Positions 1-13,720 of a DNA stretch of 64,000 nt are shown piece after piece. The notes under the pieces are model-generated. The model did not search any database. It was not told where the DNA came from and worked only from the letters and a program-made list of their open reading frames with translations. The stretch comes from Sutcliffiella horikoshii DSM 8719 (lineage in GTDB: Bacteria; Bacillota; Bacilli; Bacillales; Bacillaceae_I). The stretch is from assembly GCA_001648575.1 (NCBI GenBank), contig LQXN01000063.1, positions 62,001-126,000 on the forward strand, given 5' to 3'. The number at the start of each line of letters is the position of its first letter. Position 1 is the first letter of the stretch. A program made the translations under genes and the position numbers.

Positions 1-6
1 CTTCAT
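1..6 (-). CDS. atpC: ATP synthase epsilon subunit, first two codons only
   Basis: Only the start of this gene is inside the window. On the minus strand an ATG at 6-4 is followed by AAG, which gives Met-Lys, the usual N-terminus of AtpC. A strong site, AGGAGGG, lies 6-7 bases upstream. The position directly after atpD is where atpC sits in the conserved bacterial atp operon. The rest of the gene is outside, so the identity rests on context. Confidence 0.6.
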
Positions 7-31
7 TTCATTCCCTCCTAGGTCCCTTTAA

Positions 32-1531
<1,500 letters not shown>

Positions 1532-1565
1532 TTAGGGGCTGAACGAGCCGCCTCTGCTTTTCCAT

Positions 1566-2432
<867 letters not shown>

Positions 2433-2539
2433 TCACCACCTTTTTAACCCTATTCAGAGCGGTTAGACACATGGAAAGGAGGAATCGAAGGTTGGTTCGG
2501 GTTCCTCCATCGCATGGTGTAACTCACTATGTCGATCTA

Positions 2540-4066
<1,527 letters not shown>

Positions 4067-4069
4067 CTA

Positions 4070-4612
4070 CTATCTTTTCGTTGTAAGTTGACGTCCAAGA
4101 CGTTCTAATTTCCCACTGACACTTCCATCAAAAATACGGTTGCCGATGCGGATTTTCACACCGCCGATTAAGGATGGATCTACGATATTGCTGATGTTAA
4201 GTGAAGCTTTGCCAACCTTCGCTGCGAAAACAGTTGAAAGCTGCGCCTGTTCTGCATCAGATAATGCGCGAACAGAGTATACTTTCGCGTCTGCCACATT
4301 AAGGGCTTCATTGGAAAGTGCTTTGTACTCATCAATCATATCAACTACGATACCTTGACGGTGACGGTCTATTAAAAGCTGTAACGTGTTTACGATAAAA
4401 GGTGATGCAGAAGCAAATGCCTCACGGACGATTTGCTTTTTAGAGTCTTTGCGTACTTTCGGGTTGCTCAGTACAACATCAAGTTCCTTGTTGTCCATGA
4501 ACACCTTTTTCACTTCTGCAAGCTCTGCATCAAATTGTGCGTAGAGATTGTTCTCTTTCGCCAGTTCGAAAAGAGCCAGTGCATAACGCTTTGCTACTCC
4601 GCTTTTGCTCAT
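4070..4612 (-). CDS. atpH: F1Fo ATP synthase subunit delta
   Basis: Peripheral stalk subunit that holds the alpha3beta3 ring to the b subunits. The 180-residue product begins [18 protein letters not shown], the conserved N-terminal signature of the OSCP/delta family, and ends with the typical [16 protein letters not shown] segment. Its ATG overlaps the TGA stop of atpF in an ATGA arrangement (4609-4612), which indicates translational coupling of delta to b. Confidence 0.97.
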   Translation of the reverse strand: MSKSGVAKRYALALFELAKENNLYAQFDAELAEVKKVFMDNKELDVVLSNPKVRKDSKKQIVREAFASASPFIVNTLQLLIDRHRQGIVVDMIDEYKALSNEALNVADAKVYSVRALSDAEQAQLSTVFAAKVGKASLNISNIVDPSLIGGVKIRIGNRIFDGSVSGKLERLGRQLTTKR

Positions 4613-5127
4613 CGCACTTCGCCTACCTGTTTCACGTAATCATCGATAAGCTTTTGCTGATCATTTTCGTTTAGTTCTTTTTCAATCACTTTAGAAGCGA
4701 TCAATACGGACAAGGATGCAACCTGTTCACGCAAAGCAACAACTGCTTGCTCTTTTTCCTGAACGATTTCTTTTCTTGCCGCTTCTTTCAAACGTGCAGA
4801 CTCTTCTTGAGCAGCTCTTACGATATCTGCTTTTTGATCTTCTGCTATCTTTTTCGCGCTTTCCACTAAAGCTTGAGCTTCAGTACGAGCTTCTTTCAAA
4901 AGAGCTTTTTGCTCTTCTACAAGAGACTTAGCTTCTACATTGCTTTGTTCAGCCGCTGTAATTTCGTTTGCAATGTGACTTTCACGTTGCTTCATCATTC
5001 CAACTAGCTTATCCCAAGCAACTTTTCTAAGGAAATATAGTAAGATTAAAAACGTAATTAACTGGAATAGTGCATCTCCTAAAGTTAGGGATCCTGCACC
5101 AAGCACTAAGTGATCTAAGCTATACAA
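4609..5127 (-). CDS. atpF: F1Fo ATP synthase subunit b
   Basis: Membrane-anchored peripheral stalk. One transmembrane helix near the N-terminus ([14 protein letters not shown]) is followed by a long charged coiled coil (residues about 35-150). I place the start at the TTG 5125-5127, giving [10 protein letters not shown] and 172 residues, the family length. GAAGGGAGTG lies seven bases upstream of it, while the in-frame ATG at 5154 has no ribosome binding site. It is separated from atpE by an unusually long gap of 343 bp that contains a hairpin and a dispersed repeat. Confidence 0.95.
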   Translation of the reverse strand: MYSLDHLVLGAGSLTLGDALFQLITFLILLYFLRKVAWDKLVGMMKQRESHIANEITAAEQSNVEAKSLVEEQKALLKEARTEAQALVESAKKIAEDQKADIVRAAQEESARLKEAARKEIVQEKEQAVVALREQVASLSVLIASKVIEKELNENDQQKLIDDYVKQVGEVR

Positions 5128-5215
5128 TGCTTTCACTCCCTTCGAGGAATACATAAGAAAAGCACAAGCACCTAAAGGGCACCTTGGCTAGACATTTTTG
5201 TTTACTTACAAGGCG

Positions 5216-5240
5216 AAATACTTGGAAGGCCCAAGTATTT
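5216..5240. other. 10-bp perfect hairpin in the atpE-atpF gap
   Basis: AAATACTTGG, a five-base loop AAGGC, then CCAAGTATTT. On the plus strand a run of seven T follows, which gives a canonical terminator for leftover antisense transcription. On the minus strand, the direction of the operon, only TTT follows the stem. It may shield the operon from antisense reads or act as an mRNA end or stability element between atpE and atpF. Function is inferred. Confidence 0.6.
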
Positions 5241-5254
5241 TTTTCGTTAACGGC

Positions 5255-5380
5255 GCTGGTTATTTCCGCACTGGGCTTCGCTTTCCTCGGGGCGCTGCTT
5301 GAGCCTCCTCACTTCATCGCGGGGTCTCAACCAAGCACCATCTCCCGAAGGAGTCTTCGCCCTGTGCTCCAATAATCAGC
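5255..5380 (+). repeat. Dispersed repeat family A, copy 1
   Basis: About 126 bp starting GCTGGTTATTTCCGC and ending CTCCAATAATCAGC; the ends are imperfect inverted repeats. Internal blocks CTTCGCTTTCC, CTTGAGCCTCCTC, GGGGTCTCAA and GGAGTCTTCGCC are shared with the copies near 29.7, 47.3, 49.6, 52.2 and 59.7 kb. It sits inside the atp operon, between atpE and atpF, with no coding capacity. Confidence 0.85.
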
Positions 5381-5470
5381 TGGAAATTGTTCATACTAAA
5401 GGAAAGGCGAAGGTTCTCGTGTGAGACGTACTTCGCCAGTATTGAATCTAAGAATTATTCGGGCAGTTAA

Positions 5471-5734
<264 letters not shown>

Positions 5735-5741
5735 TTATAAA

Positions 5742-6883
<1,142 letters not shown>

Positions 6884-6885
6884 AT

Positions 6886-7107
6886 TTACGACTCTCCTGA
6901 GAAGAATTTTTGGACAAGGAATAATACTCCAGCAACACCAGATGCCAGTCCTAAAAGAAGTCCGATAATAAGGAACAATGGTTCTGTACCAATCTTTCCA
7001 TCCAGCCATCTCCCTGCAAATAATCCGACTAAGGTGGGACCAACTAAGTAGGAAAGGATTCCGGACATCAAAGCCATTGCTTGGAATGGGCGGCGTTTAT
7101 CTTCCAT
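6886..7107 (-). CDS. atpZ: AtpZ-like ATP synthase accessory protein
   Basis: First gene of the operon; 73 residues starting MEDKRRPFQAMALMS, with two transmembrane helices and a GRWLDGKIG loop typical of the ATPase_gene1/AtpZ family. In alkaliphilic Bacillus AtpZ and AtpI have been described as working together. A GTG three codons upstream is possible, but GGGGTG is spaced correctly for the ATG at 7107. B. subtilis lacks an obvious counterpart at this position, so its presence is a small difference from that reference (from memory). Confidence 0.85.
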   Translation of the reverse strand: MEDKRRPFQAMALMSGILSYLVGPTLVGLFAGRWLDGKIGTEPLFLIIGLLLGLASGVAGVLFLVQKFFSGES

Positions 7108-7228
7108 AGAAAACACCCCGTTTTACATGCGGTATAAAGCTTGAGGTCTTGCTTAAAATCGATGCTAAATATGTAATAAAATGGTTGTTAGAGGTTTATG
7201 AAAACCCTGTCATTTTATACCCTTTGTA

Positions 7229-7257
7229 AGCATACAATAGCACTTTATCAATGTCAA
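7229..7257 (-). promoter_or_regulatory. Sigma-A promoter of the atp operon
   Basis: On the minus strand TTGACA (7252-7257), a 17-bp spacer, then TATGCT (7229-7234). Transcription should begin near 7222, which gives a leader of about 115 nt before atpZ. The leader has GGTATAAA at its 5' end and TTTATACC just before the ribosome binding site. Confidence 0.8.
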
Positions 7258-7361
7258 TGTGTTCAAGGGAAAAATCGACAATCTTTTCGATGGTAAGATT
7301 TCTCTCTTTTTTACTTTTTGACGCTGTACGAAACCGGCCGGATTCCGCGATGTATTTTGCC

Positions 7362-7408
7362 CAGAAAAAAACAGCCAAATGATGAACATTCTTCCTCATT
7401 CGGCTGTT
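7362..7408 (-). terminator. Rho-independent terminator before the atp promoter
   Basis: On the minus strand AACAGCCGAATGA and TCATTTGGCTGTT form a 13-bp stem with one G-U pair and a 13-base loop, followed by seven T. It closes the protease transcription unit (stop at 7594) about 105 bp ahead of the atp promoter. Confidence 0.85.
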
Positions 7409-7593
7409 GTATAACATTATTTTATCATATATGTCATAGCAATTAAGTTTGTCGATTGTGAACATTATGTGACCATTCGCACTTTTCAGGACTAGTTGCT
7501 TGACAGTGTTTTAGTAAAATGTCCAAGAGGAGCTTTGGGGAAAGGCACTGTAGCCCATCCGGCGGGCAGAGCGCCTGGCCAACTCAACCCAGT

Positions 7594-9939
7594 TCATTCA
7601 AAGTAAAGGTCCGCTTCTACGGTGTCTTCCTTGTCCAGTTTCTTGGCAAAGACGACTGCTTTCACAAGGCCTTTCACCTTCAGTCGATCTGCGGGGATTT
7701 GCTTTTTGAACAGGCCGCGCGGAATGTCCCGCTCCCAGTCAAGGTAATCGATGAAATGGAGGGTATCCACTTCGTACAATGCGATCCCAAGTTCCTCCGC
7801 ACCTTCAGGCAAGTAGACCTCATATTGATATTCCCCTTCCCTATCACCATAGCCGAACTGGAATCCCATGATCCGTGGATAATCGGGTTCTTCTATTATA
7901 TAGAGGTAAGGCAGCCGGATTTTCTGGCTGTCGGCGCTTACGACGACCTCCCCTTCATGCATACCGGTTTCCTGTTGGTTTGGTGTGATGTCGAGGATGA
8001 TGATGGTTTCACGCTTTTCCTTTGGTTCCAATGTAAAGGTAATCGGCGTTTTCCACTGGACGCCTTTTTGTTGTTTGGGCGTTTCAATTGAATAGGTGAC
8101 CTCTTTATCCGAAACATTTTCGATGGTGATCGGAACTTCTTTTTGTGTTCGGGTCTCCTTTTTTTGTAGCATCCCGAAATTGAGGGAGCCTGGGTAGACG
8201 AGGCTGTTAGTCTTGAGTGCCTCCTCTAGCTGGATGCGTCCTGATCCCTGTTCGAGGACGGAATAGTCACTGCCGTCTTCTTTTATTAGCCGCTTGGTGG
8301 TGTTCATCAGGGCAGCCTTTACCTGAGCCGGCGTCCACTCAGGATGGGCCTGCTTGATGAGTGCGCTCGCTCCTGCCACATGCGGCGCTGCCATGCTTGT
8401 GCCTTGAAGCGCAAGATATCCGTTTGGAATCGTGCTGTCTATCGCTACACCAGGTGCGACGACATCCGGCTTGATCTCCCATGTGTGCGTCACCGGCCCG
8501 CGGGAACTGAAGCCCGCAATATCATCCTTATGCCATTTGAAGGTCGTTTTCACCATCGAAAAGCTCAATTTCAAATGCTTTTTCAAAAATTCCCCGTCTT
8601 CTTTTGAAATCGATACAACCGGCATATCCATTTCCACTTCAAGCGTCCCTGTAAAATTGCCTTCCAGATTGTTAAAGATGACCACGCCGGCAGCACCTCG
8701 CAGCTTGGCTTGATGTGCTTTTTCAGAAAAAGGGATCTTGCCTCGCTCGAGCAGTACTATTTTCCCCTCCACCTTCTTGCCTTCCCAATCATCCTCCTCA
8801 CCAAGACCGGCATCCACCATCCCCATCGGTTTCGTTGGAAAATCCCATGGAAGCGAGCCTTGCAATGGAAGCATCTCGATTTCTCTTTTGGAAAAAATCG
8901 GGGAGAGATGCGGAATATGCAGGGGCGGTGTGGATGCACCGACCGAAATCGCCTCTGAGGACGTTCCAGGCGACCCGACTGTCCAAAGATTCGGTCCGGA
9001 ATTGCCGCTTGACGTCACTGCGACCACTCCATGTTCCACCGCTTTGTTCAAGGCAAGACTTGTCGGCCAATCCGGCCCGTTGATGGTGTTGCCAAGGGAG
9101 AGATTGAGCACGTCCACCTTGTCGTGAATGGCCATCTCGATCGCCGCGATCACATGCTCACTTGAACCTTGTCCGCCCGGTCCAAGCACCCTGTATGCAA
9201 TGAGTTCCGCATCCGGGGCCACACCATGAAGGTGACCATTTGCTCCGATGATGCCGGCAACATGCGTGCCATGAAGAGTCGGCATCCCCTGCGACCGCTT
9301 CGTTTCCATCGGATCCTCATCTTCATCGACAAAATCGTAGCCACCAGCATAGTTGTTGCGGAGATCCGGGTGGGTATAATCGATTCCCGTATCGATGATG
9401 CCTACTTTCACCCCTTTGCCTGTCAGGCGTTCTCCGTCCTCGTCATAAAGTCGGTGCATCTTCTCCCCACCGATAAATGGCACACTTTCATCAATGGTCG
9501 GAGAGTAATTTGTGACAGGGGAAACCTCCAGGATGCCCGGCTCCTTTTGAAGCTGTTCCAGATCTTTAAGCGGCCCGTGGATGGCAAATCCCTTAAATAC
9601 GGCGGTATATGTCCGCTTTATCGTTAGATTGGGGTATTTCTGCCGGATTATTTTTTGGACTTTTTCTTGGCTGTTGTCTTCGACGATTAATATGACTGTC
9701 TGTTCCTCTTTGAGCCCGTCGCCCGTTTTGGTGACGGGAAGCGGTGGTCTTTTCGGATATCTGGTTGTGTCTTGTGTATGTAATGAGTCGATGGTTCTTG
9801 CATTCGACATTGCGATGGTGGCTTCGGCGGTATTATTTGCGGACAGTTGAATTCCTGTTTCTAAAATCCGTCCTGGTAACTGAGCTGTTATCAGCAGGGT
9901 TGTAAGTCCCATGCAAATTAAAATCTTCCCTTTTCTCAC
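7594..9939 (-). CDS. Vpr-like secreted subtilisin-family serine protease
   Basis: Large extracellular S8 peptidase, close in architecture to B. subtilis Vpr. In numbering from a GTG at 9946-9948 (784 residues): signal peptide in the first 30, inhibitor I9-type propeptide about 84-150, catalytic Asp186 (GIIDTG), His226 (HGTHVAG), oxyanion Asn316 and Ser518 (GTSMAAPHVAG). A protease-associated domain is inserted at about 385-465, and a beta-sandwich tail follows from about 590. I prefer the GTG three codons in (9937-9939), which has AGAGGTGA five bases upstream and leaves RKGK ahead of the hydrophobic core. Monocistronic, with terminator 7362-7408. It probably scavenges peptides or processes surface proteins. 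Confidence 0.92.
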   Translation of the reverse strand: MRKGKILICMGLTTLLITAQLPGRILETGIQLSANNTAEATIAMSNARTIDSLHTQDTTRYPKRPPLPVTKTGDGLKEEQTVILIVEDNSQEKVQKIIRQKYPNLTIKRTYTAVFKGFAIHGPLKDLEQLQKEPGILEVSPVTNYSPTIDESVPFIGGEKMHRLYDEDGERLTGKGVKVGIIDTGIDYTHPDLRNNYAGGYDFVDEDEDPMETKRSQGMPTLHGTHVAGIIGANGHLHGVAPDAELIAYRVLGPGGQGSSEHVIAAIEMAIHDKVDVLNLSLGNTINGPDWPTSLALNKAVEHGVVAVTSSGNSGPNLWTVGSPGTSSEAISVGASTPPLHIPHLSPIFSKREIEMLPLQGSLPWDFPTKPMGMVDAGLGEEDDWEGKKVEGKIVLLERGKIPFSEKAHQAKLRGAAGVVIFNNLEGNFTGTLEVEMDMPVVSISKEDGEFLKKHLKLSFSMVKTTFKWHKDDIAGFSSRGPVTHTWEIKPDVVAPGVAIDSTIPNGYLALQGTSMAAPHVAGASALIKQAHPEWTPAQVKAALMNTTKRLIKEDGSDYSVLEQGSGRIQLEEALKTNSLVYPGSLNFGMLQKKETRTQKEVPITIENVSDKEVTYSIETPKQQKGVQWKTPITFTLEPKEKRETIIILDITPNQQETGMHEGEVVVSADSQKIRLPYLYIIEEPDYPRIMGFQFGYGDREGEYQYEVYLPEGAEELGIALYEVDTLHFIDYLDWERDIPRGLFKKQIPADRLKVKGLVKAVVFAKKLDKEDTVEADLYFE

Positions 9940-10095
9940 GTCCTTCACCTCTGCTAAGTAGCATTTGTCATTGAGTTGGGATTATGCATGCGAGTTGGGG
10001 AAGTAGTGGTGATTTTTGCGGGATGTGGATTTATATAATAAATGAGGCGATAAGGGAGGGTTTTTATACAAAAATGATTAGCCTTATGGGTGCAA

Positions 10096-10143
10096 AAAAA
10101 CTGCCCGAAGATCGATGCTTCTCTCCCGATCTTTGGACAGTTG
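10096..10143 (-). terminator. Terminator of upp
   Basis: On the minus strand a 16-bp stem, AACTGTCCAAAGATCG with CGATCTTCGGGCAGTT, including two G-U pairs, followed by seven T. It begins six bases after the upp stop codon. Confidence 0.9.
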
Positions 10144-10148
10144 TAAGA

Positions 10149-10778
10149 TTATTTTGTTCCGTATAGTCTGTCGCCAGCGTCGCCTAGGCCTGGGACGATG
10201 TAGCCTTTTTCGTTCAGCTTTTCGTCAAGCGCCGCGATGTAGATGTCTACGTCCGGGTGCGCTTCTTTAAGTAATTCCACACCTTCTGGGGCAGCGATAA
10301 GGCACATGAACTTGATGTTTTTCGCGCCGCGTTTTTTCAGGGAGTGAATCGCTTCAATTGCAGATCCGCCTGTTGCAAGCATTGGATCGACAACGATGAA
10401 ATCGCGTTCTTCGACGTCGGAGGGTAATTTAACGTAATATTCAACAGGTTGAAGCGTTTCTGGGTCACGGTATAAGCCGACATGCCCAACCTTTGCCGCA
10501 GGGATCAACTTCAGCATCCCTTCCACCATGCCAAGACCGGCACGAAGGATTGGAACGATTCCTAACTTTTTACCTGCCAATACATTTGATTTTGAAACGG
10601 AAACAGGTGTTTCCACATCCACTTCTTCAAGCGGTAGGTCACGGGTAATCTCGAATGCCATCAAGCTTGCCACTTCATCCACTAGTTCGCGGAATTCTTT
10701 TGTACCTGTATTTACATCGCGGATATATGTAAGTTTGTGCTGAATTAACGGGTGATCAAATACGTACACTTTTGCCAT
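10149..10778 (-). CDS. upp: Uracil phosphoribosyltransferase
   Basis: Salvages uracil to UMP using PRPP. The 209-residue protein starts [15 protein letters not shown], has the PRPP-binding loop [11 protein letters not shown] near 129-139, and ends [11 protein letters not shown], all diagnostic. AAAGGAGAGATTTCG precedes the ATG. It has its own promoter at 10852-10880 and its own terminator. The position between atp and glyA is conserved in Bacillus. Confidence 0.98.
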   Translation of the reverse strand: MAKVYVFDHPLIQHKLTYIRDVNTGTKEFRELVDEVASLMAFEITRDLPLEEVDVETPVSVSKSNVLAGKKLGIVPILRAGLGMVEGMLKLIPAAKVGHVGLYRDPETLQPVEYYVKLPSDVEERDFIVVDPMLATGGSAIEAIHSLKKRGAKNIKFMCLIAAPEGVELLKEAHPDVDIYIAALDEKLNEKGYIVPGLGDAGDRLYGTK

Positions 10779-10851
10779 TCGAAATCTCTCCTTTTATCAT
10801 GTCATAGCCGTTTTTTAATGCTTGTCCGGCTCTCAAATCACACTTCCATTG

Positions 10852-10880
10852 ATTCTACATAAAAAGCTATCTTGATTCAA
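10852..10880 (-). promoter_or_regulatory. Putative sigma-A promoter of upp
   Basis: On the minus strand TTGAAT (10875-10880), 17-bp spacer, TAGAAT (10852-10857). It lies between the glyA terminator and upp, 74 bp upstream of the start codon. No PyrR-type attenuator is obvious. Confidence 0.6.
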
Positions 10881-10892
10881 GTTATTTTGCAC

Positions 10893-10922
10893 AAAAAAGA
10901 GAGGTCTAACCTCAGACCTCTC
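10893..10922 (-). terminator. Terminator of glyA
   Basis: On the minus strand GAGAGGTCT-gaggtt-AGACCTCTC, a perfect 9-bp stem followed by six T, 13 bp after the glyA stop. Confidence 0.9.
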
Positions 10923-10934
10923 CAATGGAAACCA

Positions 10935-12176
10935 TTATCCTAAAGAAGGATATAATTCATATTTTCCAGAAACTGCTTCTACACGAGCTTTTGCTTCTTC
11001 CAGCTTTGCCTCATCTTCATGATTTTTCAATGTGAATGCAATGATGGATGCAATCTCATCCATGTCTTCAAGTGTGAATCCGCGGCTTGTAACTGCTGCA
11101 GTACCGATACGGATACCGCTTGTGACAAACGGGCTTTCAGGATCAAATGGAATGGTATTTTTGTTTACCGTAATACCCACCTCGTCCAACACTTTCTCAG
11201 CAATTTTACCGGTGATTGATAATGTGCGTACATCCACAAGCAACAGGTGGTTGTCCGTTCCGTCTGAAACAAGGGATAGCCCTTCCCCTTTTAAAGCTTC
11301 TGCCAAACGCTTGGCATTATCGATGATTTTTTGTGCATAATCCTTGAAGGATGGTTGCAACGCTTCACCGAACGCAACCGCTTTAGCCGCAATGACATGC
11401 ATCAATGGGCCGCCTTGAAGTCCAGGGAAAATGGACTTGTCGATTTTCTTTGCCCATTCTTCCTTACAAAGGATCATCCCGCCACGAGGTCCGCGCAATG
11501 TTTTGTGCGTTGTCGTTGTCACAAAGTCGGCGTAAGGAACCGGGTTCTGGTGCAAACCAGCCGCAACAAGTCCTGCGATATGCGCCATATCCACCATCAG
11601 GTATGCTCCCACTTCGTCCGCAATTTCACGGAATTTAGCGAAGTCGATTTCGCGGGGATACGCACTTGCGCCTGCAACGATAAGCTTCGGCTTATGCAGT
11701 CTTGCTTTTTCCGCTACATCTTCATAGTTAATCGTATGAGAGTCGTTGTCCACTCCATACTCCACAAAATTATATTGAATACCACTGAAGTTAACCGGGC
11801 TGCCGTGTGTCAAATGGCCGCCATGGGAAAGGTTCATCCCAAGGACGGTGTCGCCCTGTTCTAAAATGGTGAAGTAAACAGCCATGTTCGCTTGGGCGCC
11901 AGAGTGCGGCTGAACATTTGCATGCTCGGCTCCGAAAATTTCCTTCGCACGGTCACGGGCAATGTTTTCTGCTACGTCTACGTGTTCACAACCACCGTAA
12001 TAACGACGGCCTGGATATCCCTCAGCATATTTATTCGTCAGTACAGATCCTTGAGCTTCCATCACAGCTTCGCTCACGAAGTTTTCAGAAGCAATCAACT
12101 CGATTTTCGAGCGTTGTCTTCCCAATTCATCCTGGATTGATTGAAACACTTGTTGATCCTGTTGCGCTAATTTCAC
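10935..12176 (-). CDS. glyA: Serine hydroxymethyltransferase
   Basis: Pyridoxal-phosphate enzyme that converts serine and tetrahydrofolate to glycine and 5,10-methylene-THF, the main source of one-carbon units. The 413-residue protein has the PLP lysine at Lys225 in [14 protein letters not shown] and the substrate motif YGGCEHVD near 60-67. The start is GTG (12174-12176) with AAAGGGGGATT upstream. Upstream DNA is unusual: a strong G-tract and a family B palindrome separate it from ywlG. Confidence 0.98.
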   Translation of the reverse strand: MKLAQQDQQVFQSIQDELGRQRSKIELIASENFVSEAVMEAQGSVLTNKYAEGYPGRRYYGGCEHVDVAENIARDRAKEIFGAEHANVQPHSGAQANMAVYFTILEQGDTVLGMNLSHGGHLTHGSPVNFSGIQYNFVEYGVDNDSHTINYEDVAEKARLHKPKLIVAGASAYPREIDFAKFREIADEVGAYLMVDMAHIAGLVAAGLHQNPVPYADFVTTTTHKTLRGPRGGMILCKEEWAKKIDKSIFPGLQGGPLMHVIAAKAVAFGEALQPSFKDYAQKIIDNAKRLAEALKGEGLSLVSDGTDNHLLLVDVRTLSITGKIAEKVLDEVGITVNKNTIPFDPESPFVTSGIRIGTAAVTSRGFTLEDMDEIASIIAFTLKNHEDEAKLEEAKARVEAVSGKYELYPSLG

Positions 12177-12349
12177 TTTCGGAATCCCCCTTTAAGTAAG
12201 AACATCAAATTTGAAATTTTCCACAAAAACCAATACATTCGGCTTTTGAACCATTACCTCCTCCATTTTATCACGCAACCAAAAAGATAGAAACAGAAAA
12301 GGAAGATTGATAGCGCTTACCTTAAAAAACTTTCGTGAATTTTTTAGTT

Positions 12350-12378
12350 GGTGGGGGGTGGGGGTGGGGGTGGGGGTG
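12350..12378 (+). other. G-quadruplex-forming tract
   Basis: The plus strand reads one run of six and three runs of five G, each separated by a single T, after an initial GG. Four G-runs with one-base loops satisfy a strict quadruplex rule. It lies about 175 bp upstream of glyA on the template strand for glyA transcription; the transcript would carry C-runs. Confidence 0.7.
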
Positions 12379-12383
12379 AATAA

Positions 12384-12436
12384 AAATTCCTGCGGAGGGG
12401 TCAGACCCCCGCAGGAATTTAGCCCTCCATGTCGAA
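12384..12436. repeat. Family B palindrome serving as ywlG terminator
   Basis: AAATTCCTGCGG, then GGGGTCAGACCCC, then CGCAGGAATTT form one long palindrome (12384-12420), continuing to CCCTCCATGTCGAA, the tail shared by other family B sites. On the minus strand the stem is followed by TTTTTATTC, so it can end the ywlG transcript, whose stop is at 12451. Confidence 0.8.
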
Positions 12437-12450
12437 GGGCCATTCACATT

Positions 12451-13020
12451 CTATTTTTTTGCGTCTTCAAGGGTTACGGTTTCGTAGATCGCTCTTGCTC
12501 CGCCGATGAGTTTGGGGCGGGTGCGGGCGATGGTGATGTGGGCGTTGCCTACGGATTTGACGGTGCTTCGCACTGGGACTGCGACGTGCTTGATATGCAT
12601 GCCGATCAATGTGTCCCCAATGTCGATTCCAGCATCCGCTTTGATATGCTCCACCATCACCGCGTCCTCTAATTGATGGTAGGCATAGGAGGCCATCGCC
12701 CCGCCTGCATGACGTACAGGCACGACTGTCACCTCATCCAAACCGCGGCGTTCCGCTGTTCCCCGTTCTACAACCAATGAACGGTTCAAATGCTCACAAC
12801 ATTGAAAGGCAAGCTCGACACCAGTCTGCTCACGGAAGTCATCCAGCACTTCAAAAAGCGTTTCTGCAACGTTTTCTGTTCCTGCTGTACCGATTCTTTC
12901 CCCGATCACTTCACTTGTACTGCAACCCACAACCAGGACCTGTCCCTTCTTCAACTGCGCCTGTTCCTGTAAGTCGGCCAATACTTGATGCAACTGTCCT
13001 CTCCATTCATTATGCATCAT
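12451..13020 (-). CDS. ywlG: UPF0340 family protein YwlG
   Basis: Conserved Bacillus protein of 189 residues, TIGR01440 family, function unknown. Recognisable segments are [16 protein letters not shown] near 29-44, [19 protein letters not shown], the glycine-rich [12 protein letters not shown] and [14 protein letters not shown]. Two ATGs are adjacent at the start, with AAGGGGTAATGAA upstream. It belongs to the conserved glyA-ywlG-rpiB-ywlE series. No catalytic assignment is possible from sequence alone. Confidence 0.9.
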   Translation of the reverse strand: MMHNEWRGQLHQVLADLQEQAQLKKGQVLVVGCSTSEVIGERIGTAGTENVAETLFEVLDDFREQTGVELAFQCCEHLNRSLVVERGTAERRGLDEVTVVPVRHAGGAMASYAYHQLEDAVMVEHIKADAGIDIGDTLIGMHIKHVAVPVRSTVKSVGNAHITIARTRPKLIGGARAIYETVTLEDAKK

Positions 13021-13138
13021 TTCATTACCCCTTTTTCAAAAAACGCCCATGAACAAAGGATCTTTAAACTCTCCCAAATTCACAGGCATCTTGTTATTTT
13101 TATGGCTTTACGACTAAGTTTACATACACTTTAAGGCA

Positions 13139-13576
13139 CTAGTTCTCCAATTGATGAATCTTGTTCACTCGGTTTTCATGACGTCCGCCTTCAAATTCTG
13201 TTGTCAGCCAGATTTTTGCGATTTCACGGGCCAGCCCTGGACCAATGACGCGTTCTCCCATCGCCAGCACATTGCTGTCATTATGCTCACGGGTCGCTTT
13301 GGCACTGAACATATCATGCACAAGCGCACAACGGATCCCCTTCACTTTATTGGCTGCAATGGACATGCCAATGCCCGTCCCACAAACCAAGATGCCGCGG
13401 TCAAATTCACCTTCCGCAACTTTTTTAGCTACAGGCTGTGCATAATCCGGATAGTCAACGGAAGTTTCACATTCACACCCGAAGTCTTCAAACTCTATAT
13501 TTAATTCTTTTAATAAATTTTTAATTTCTTCACGGATCTTGATTCCTCCGTGATCTGAGGCGATTGCCACTCTCAT
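13139..13576 (-). CDS. rpiB: Ribose-5-phosphate isomerase B
   Basis: Interconverts ribose-5-phosphate and ribulose-5-phosphate in the pentose phosphate pathway. 145 residues from the ATG at 13576 (MRVAIASDHGG), where AGGGGATG lies upstream; the longer open frame to 13657 adds an unrelated N-terminus and is not used. Catalytic Cys65 in GILVCGTGIGMSIAANK and His98 in TREHND are present. B. subtilis calls this gene ywlF. A LacAB-type function is less likely because the gene is alone in a housekeeping context. Confidence 0.95.
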   Translation of the reverse strand: MRVAIASDHGGIKIREEIKNLLKELNIEFEDFGCECETSVDYPDYAQPVAKKVAEGEFDRGILVCGTGIGMSIAANKVKGIRCALVHDMFSAKATREHNDSNVLAMGERVIGPGLAREIAKIWLTTEFEGGRHENRVNKIHQLEN

Positions 13577-13668
13577 GTTTACATCCCCTGTCTGTTTGAG
13601 GTTATATCTACATCTTACCCCCCGGGAGGGAAAAAATCCATTGTTCTGTTTGACCATTCATTAAAAAT

Positions 13669-13702
13669 CAAAAAGCCCAGGCACCATCTTTCGCCCGGGC
13701 TT
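13669..13702 (-). terminator. Terminator of the chemotaxis receptor gene
   Basis: On the minus strand AAGCCCGGGC and GCCTGGGCTT pair over 10 bp with a 10-base loop, followed by TTTTG, 19 bp after the stop codon. Confidence 0.75.
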
Positions 13703-13720
13703 GTATTTTAATTATTGAAA

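Noticed and set aside
5184-5375. 63-codon plus-strand frame in the atpE-atpF gap
   Set aside because: It reads through a terminator hairpin and a dispersed repeat; the frame is not kept in other copies of the repeat.
7196-7465. 89-codon minus-strand reading frame between the protease gene and atpZ
   Set aside because: It spans a strong terminator and the atp promoter and has no ribosome binding site.
7519-8091. 190-codon plus-strand frame
   Set aside because: Antisense to the protease 3' end; no start signals and no recognisable protein.
12192-12443. 83-codon frame over the G-tract (Pro-Thr repeats)
   Set aside because: It translates the C-runs and the family B palindrome; no ribosome binding site at its start.
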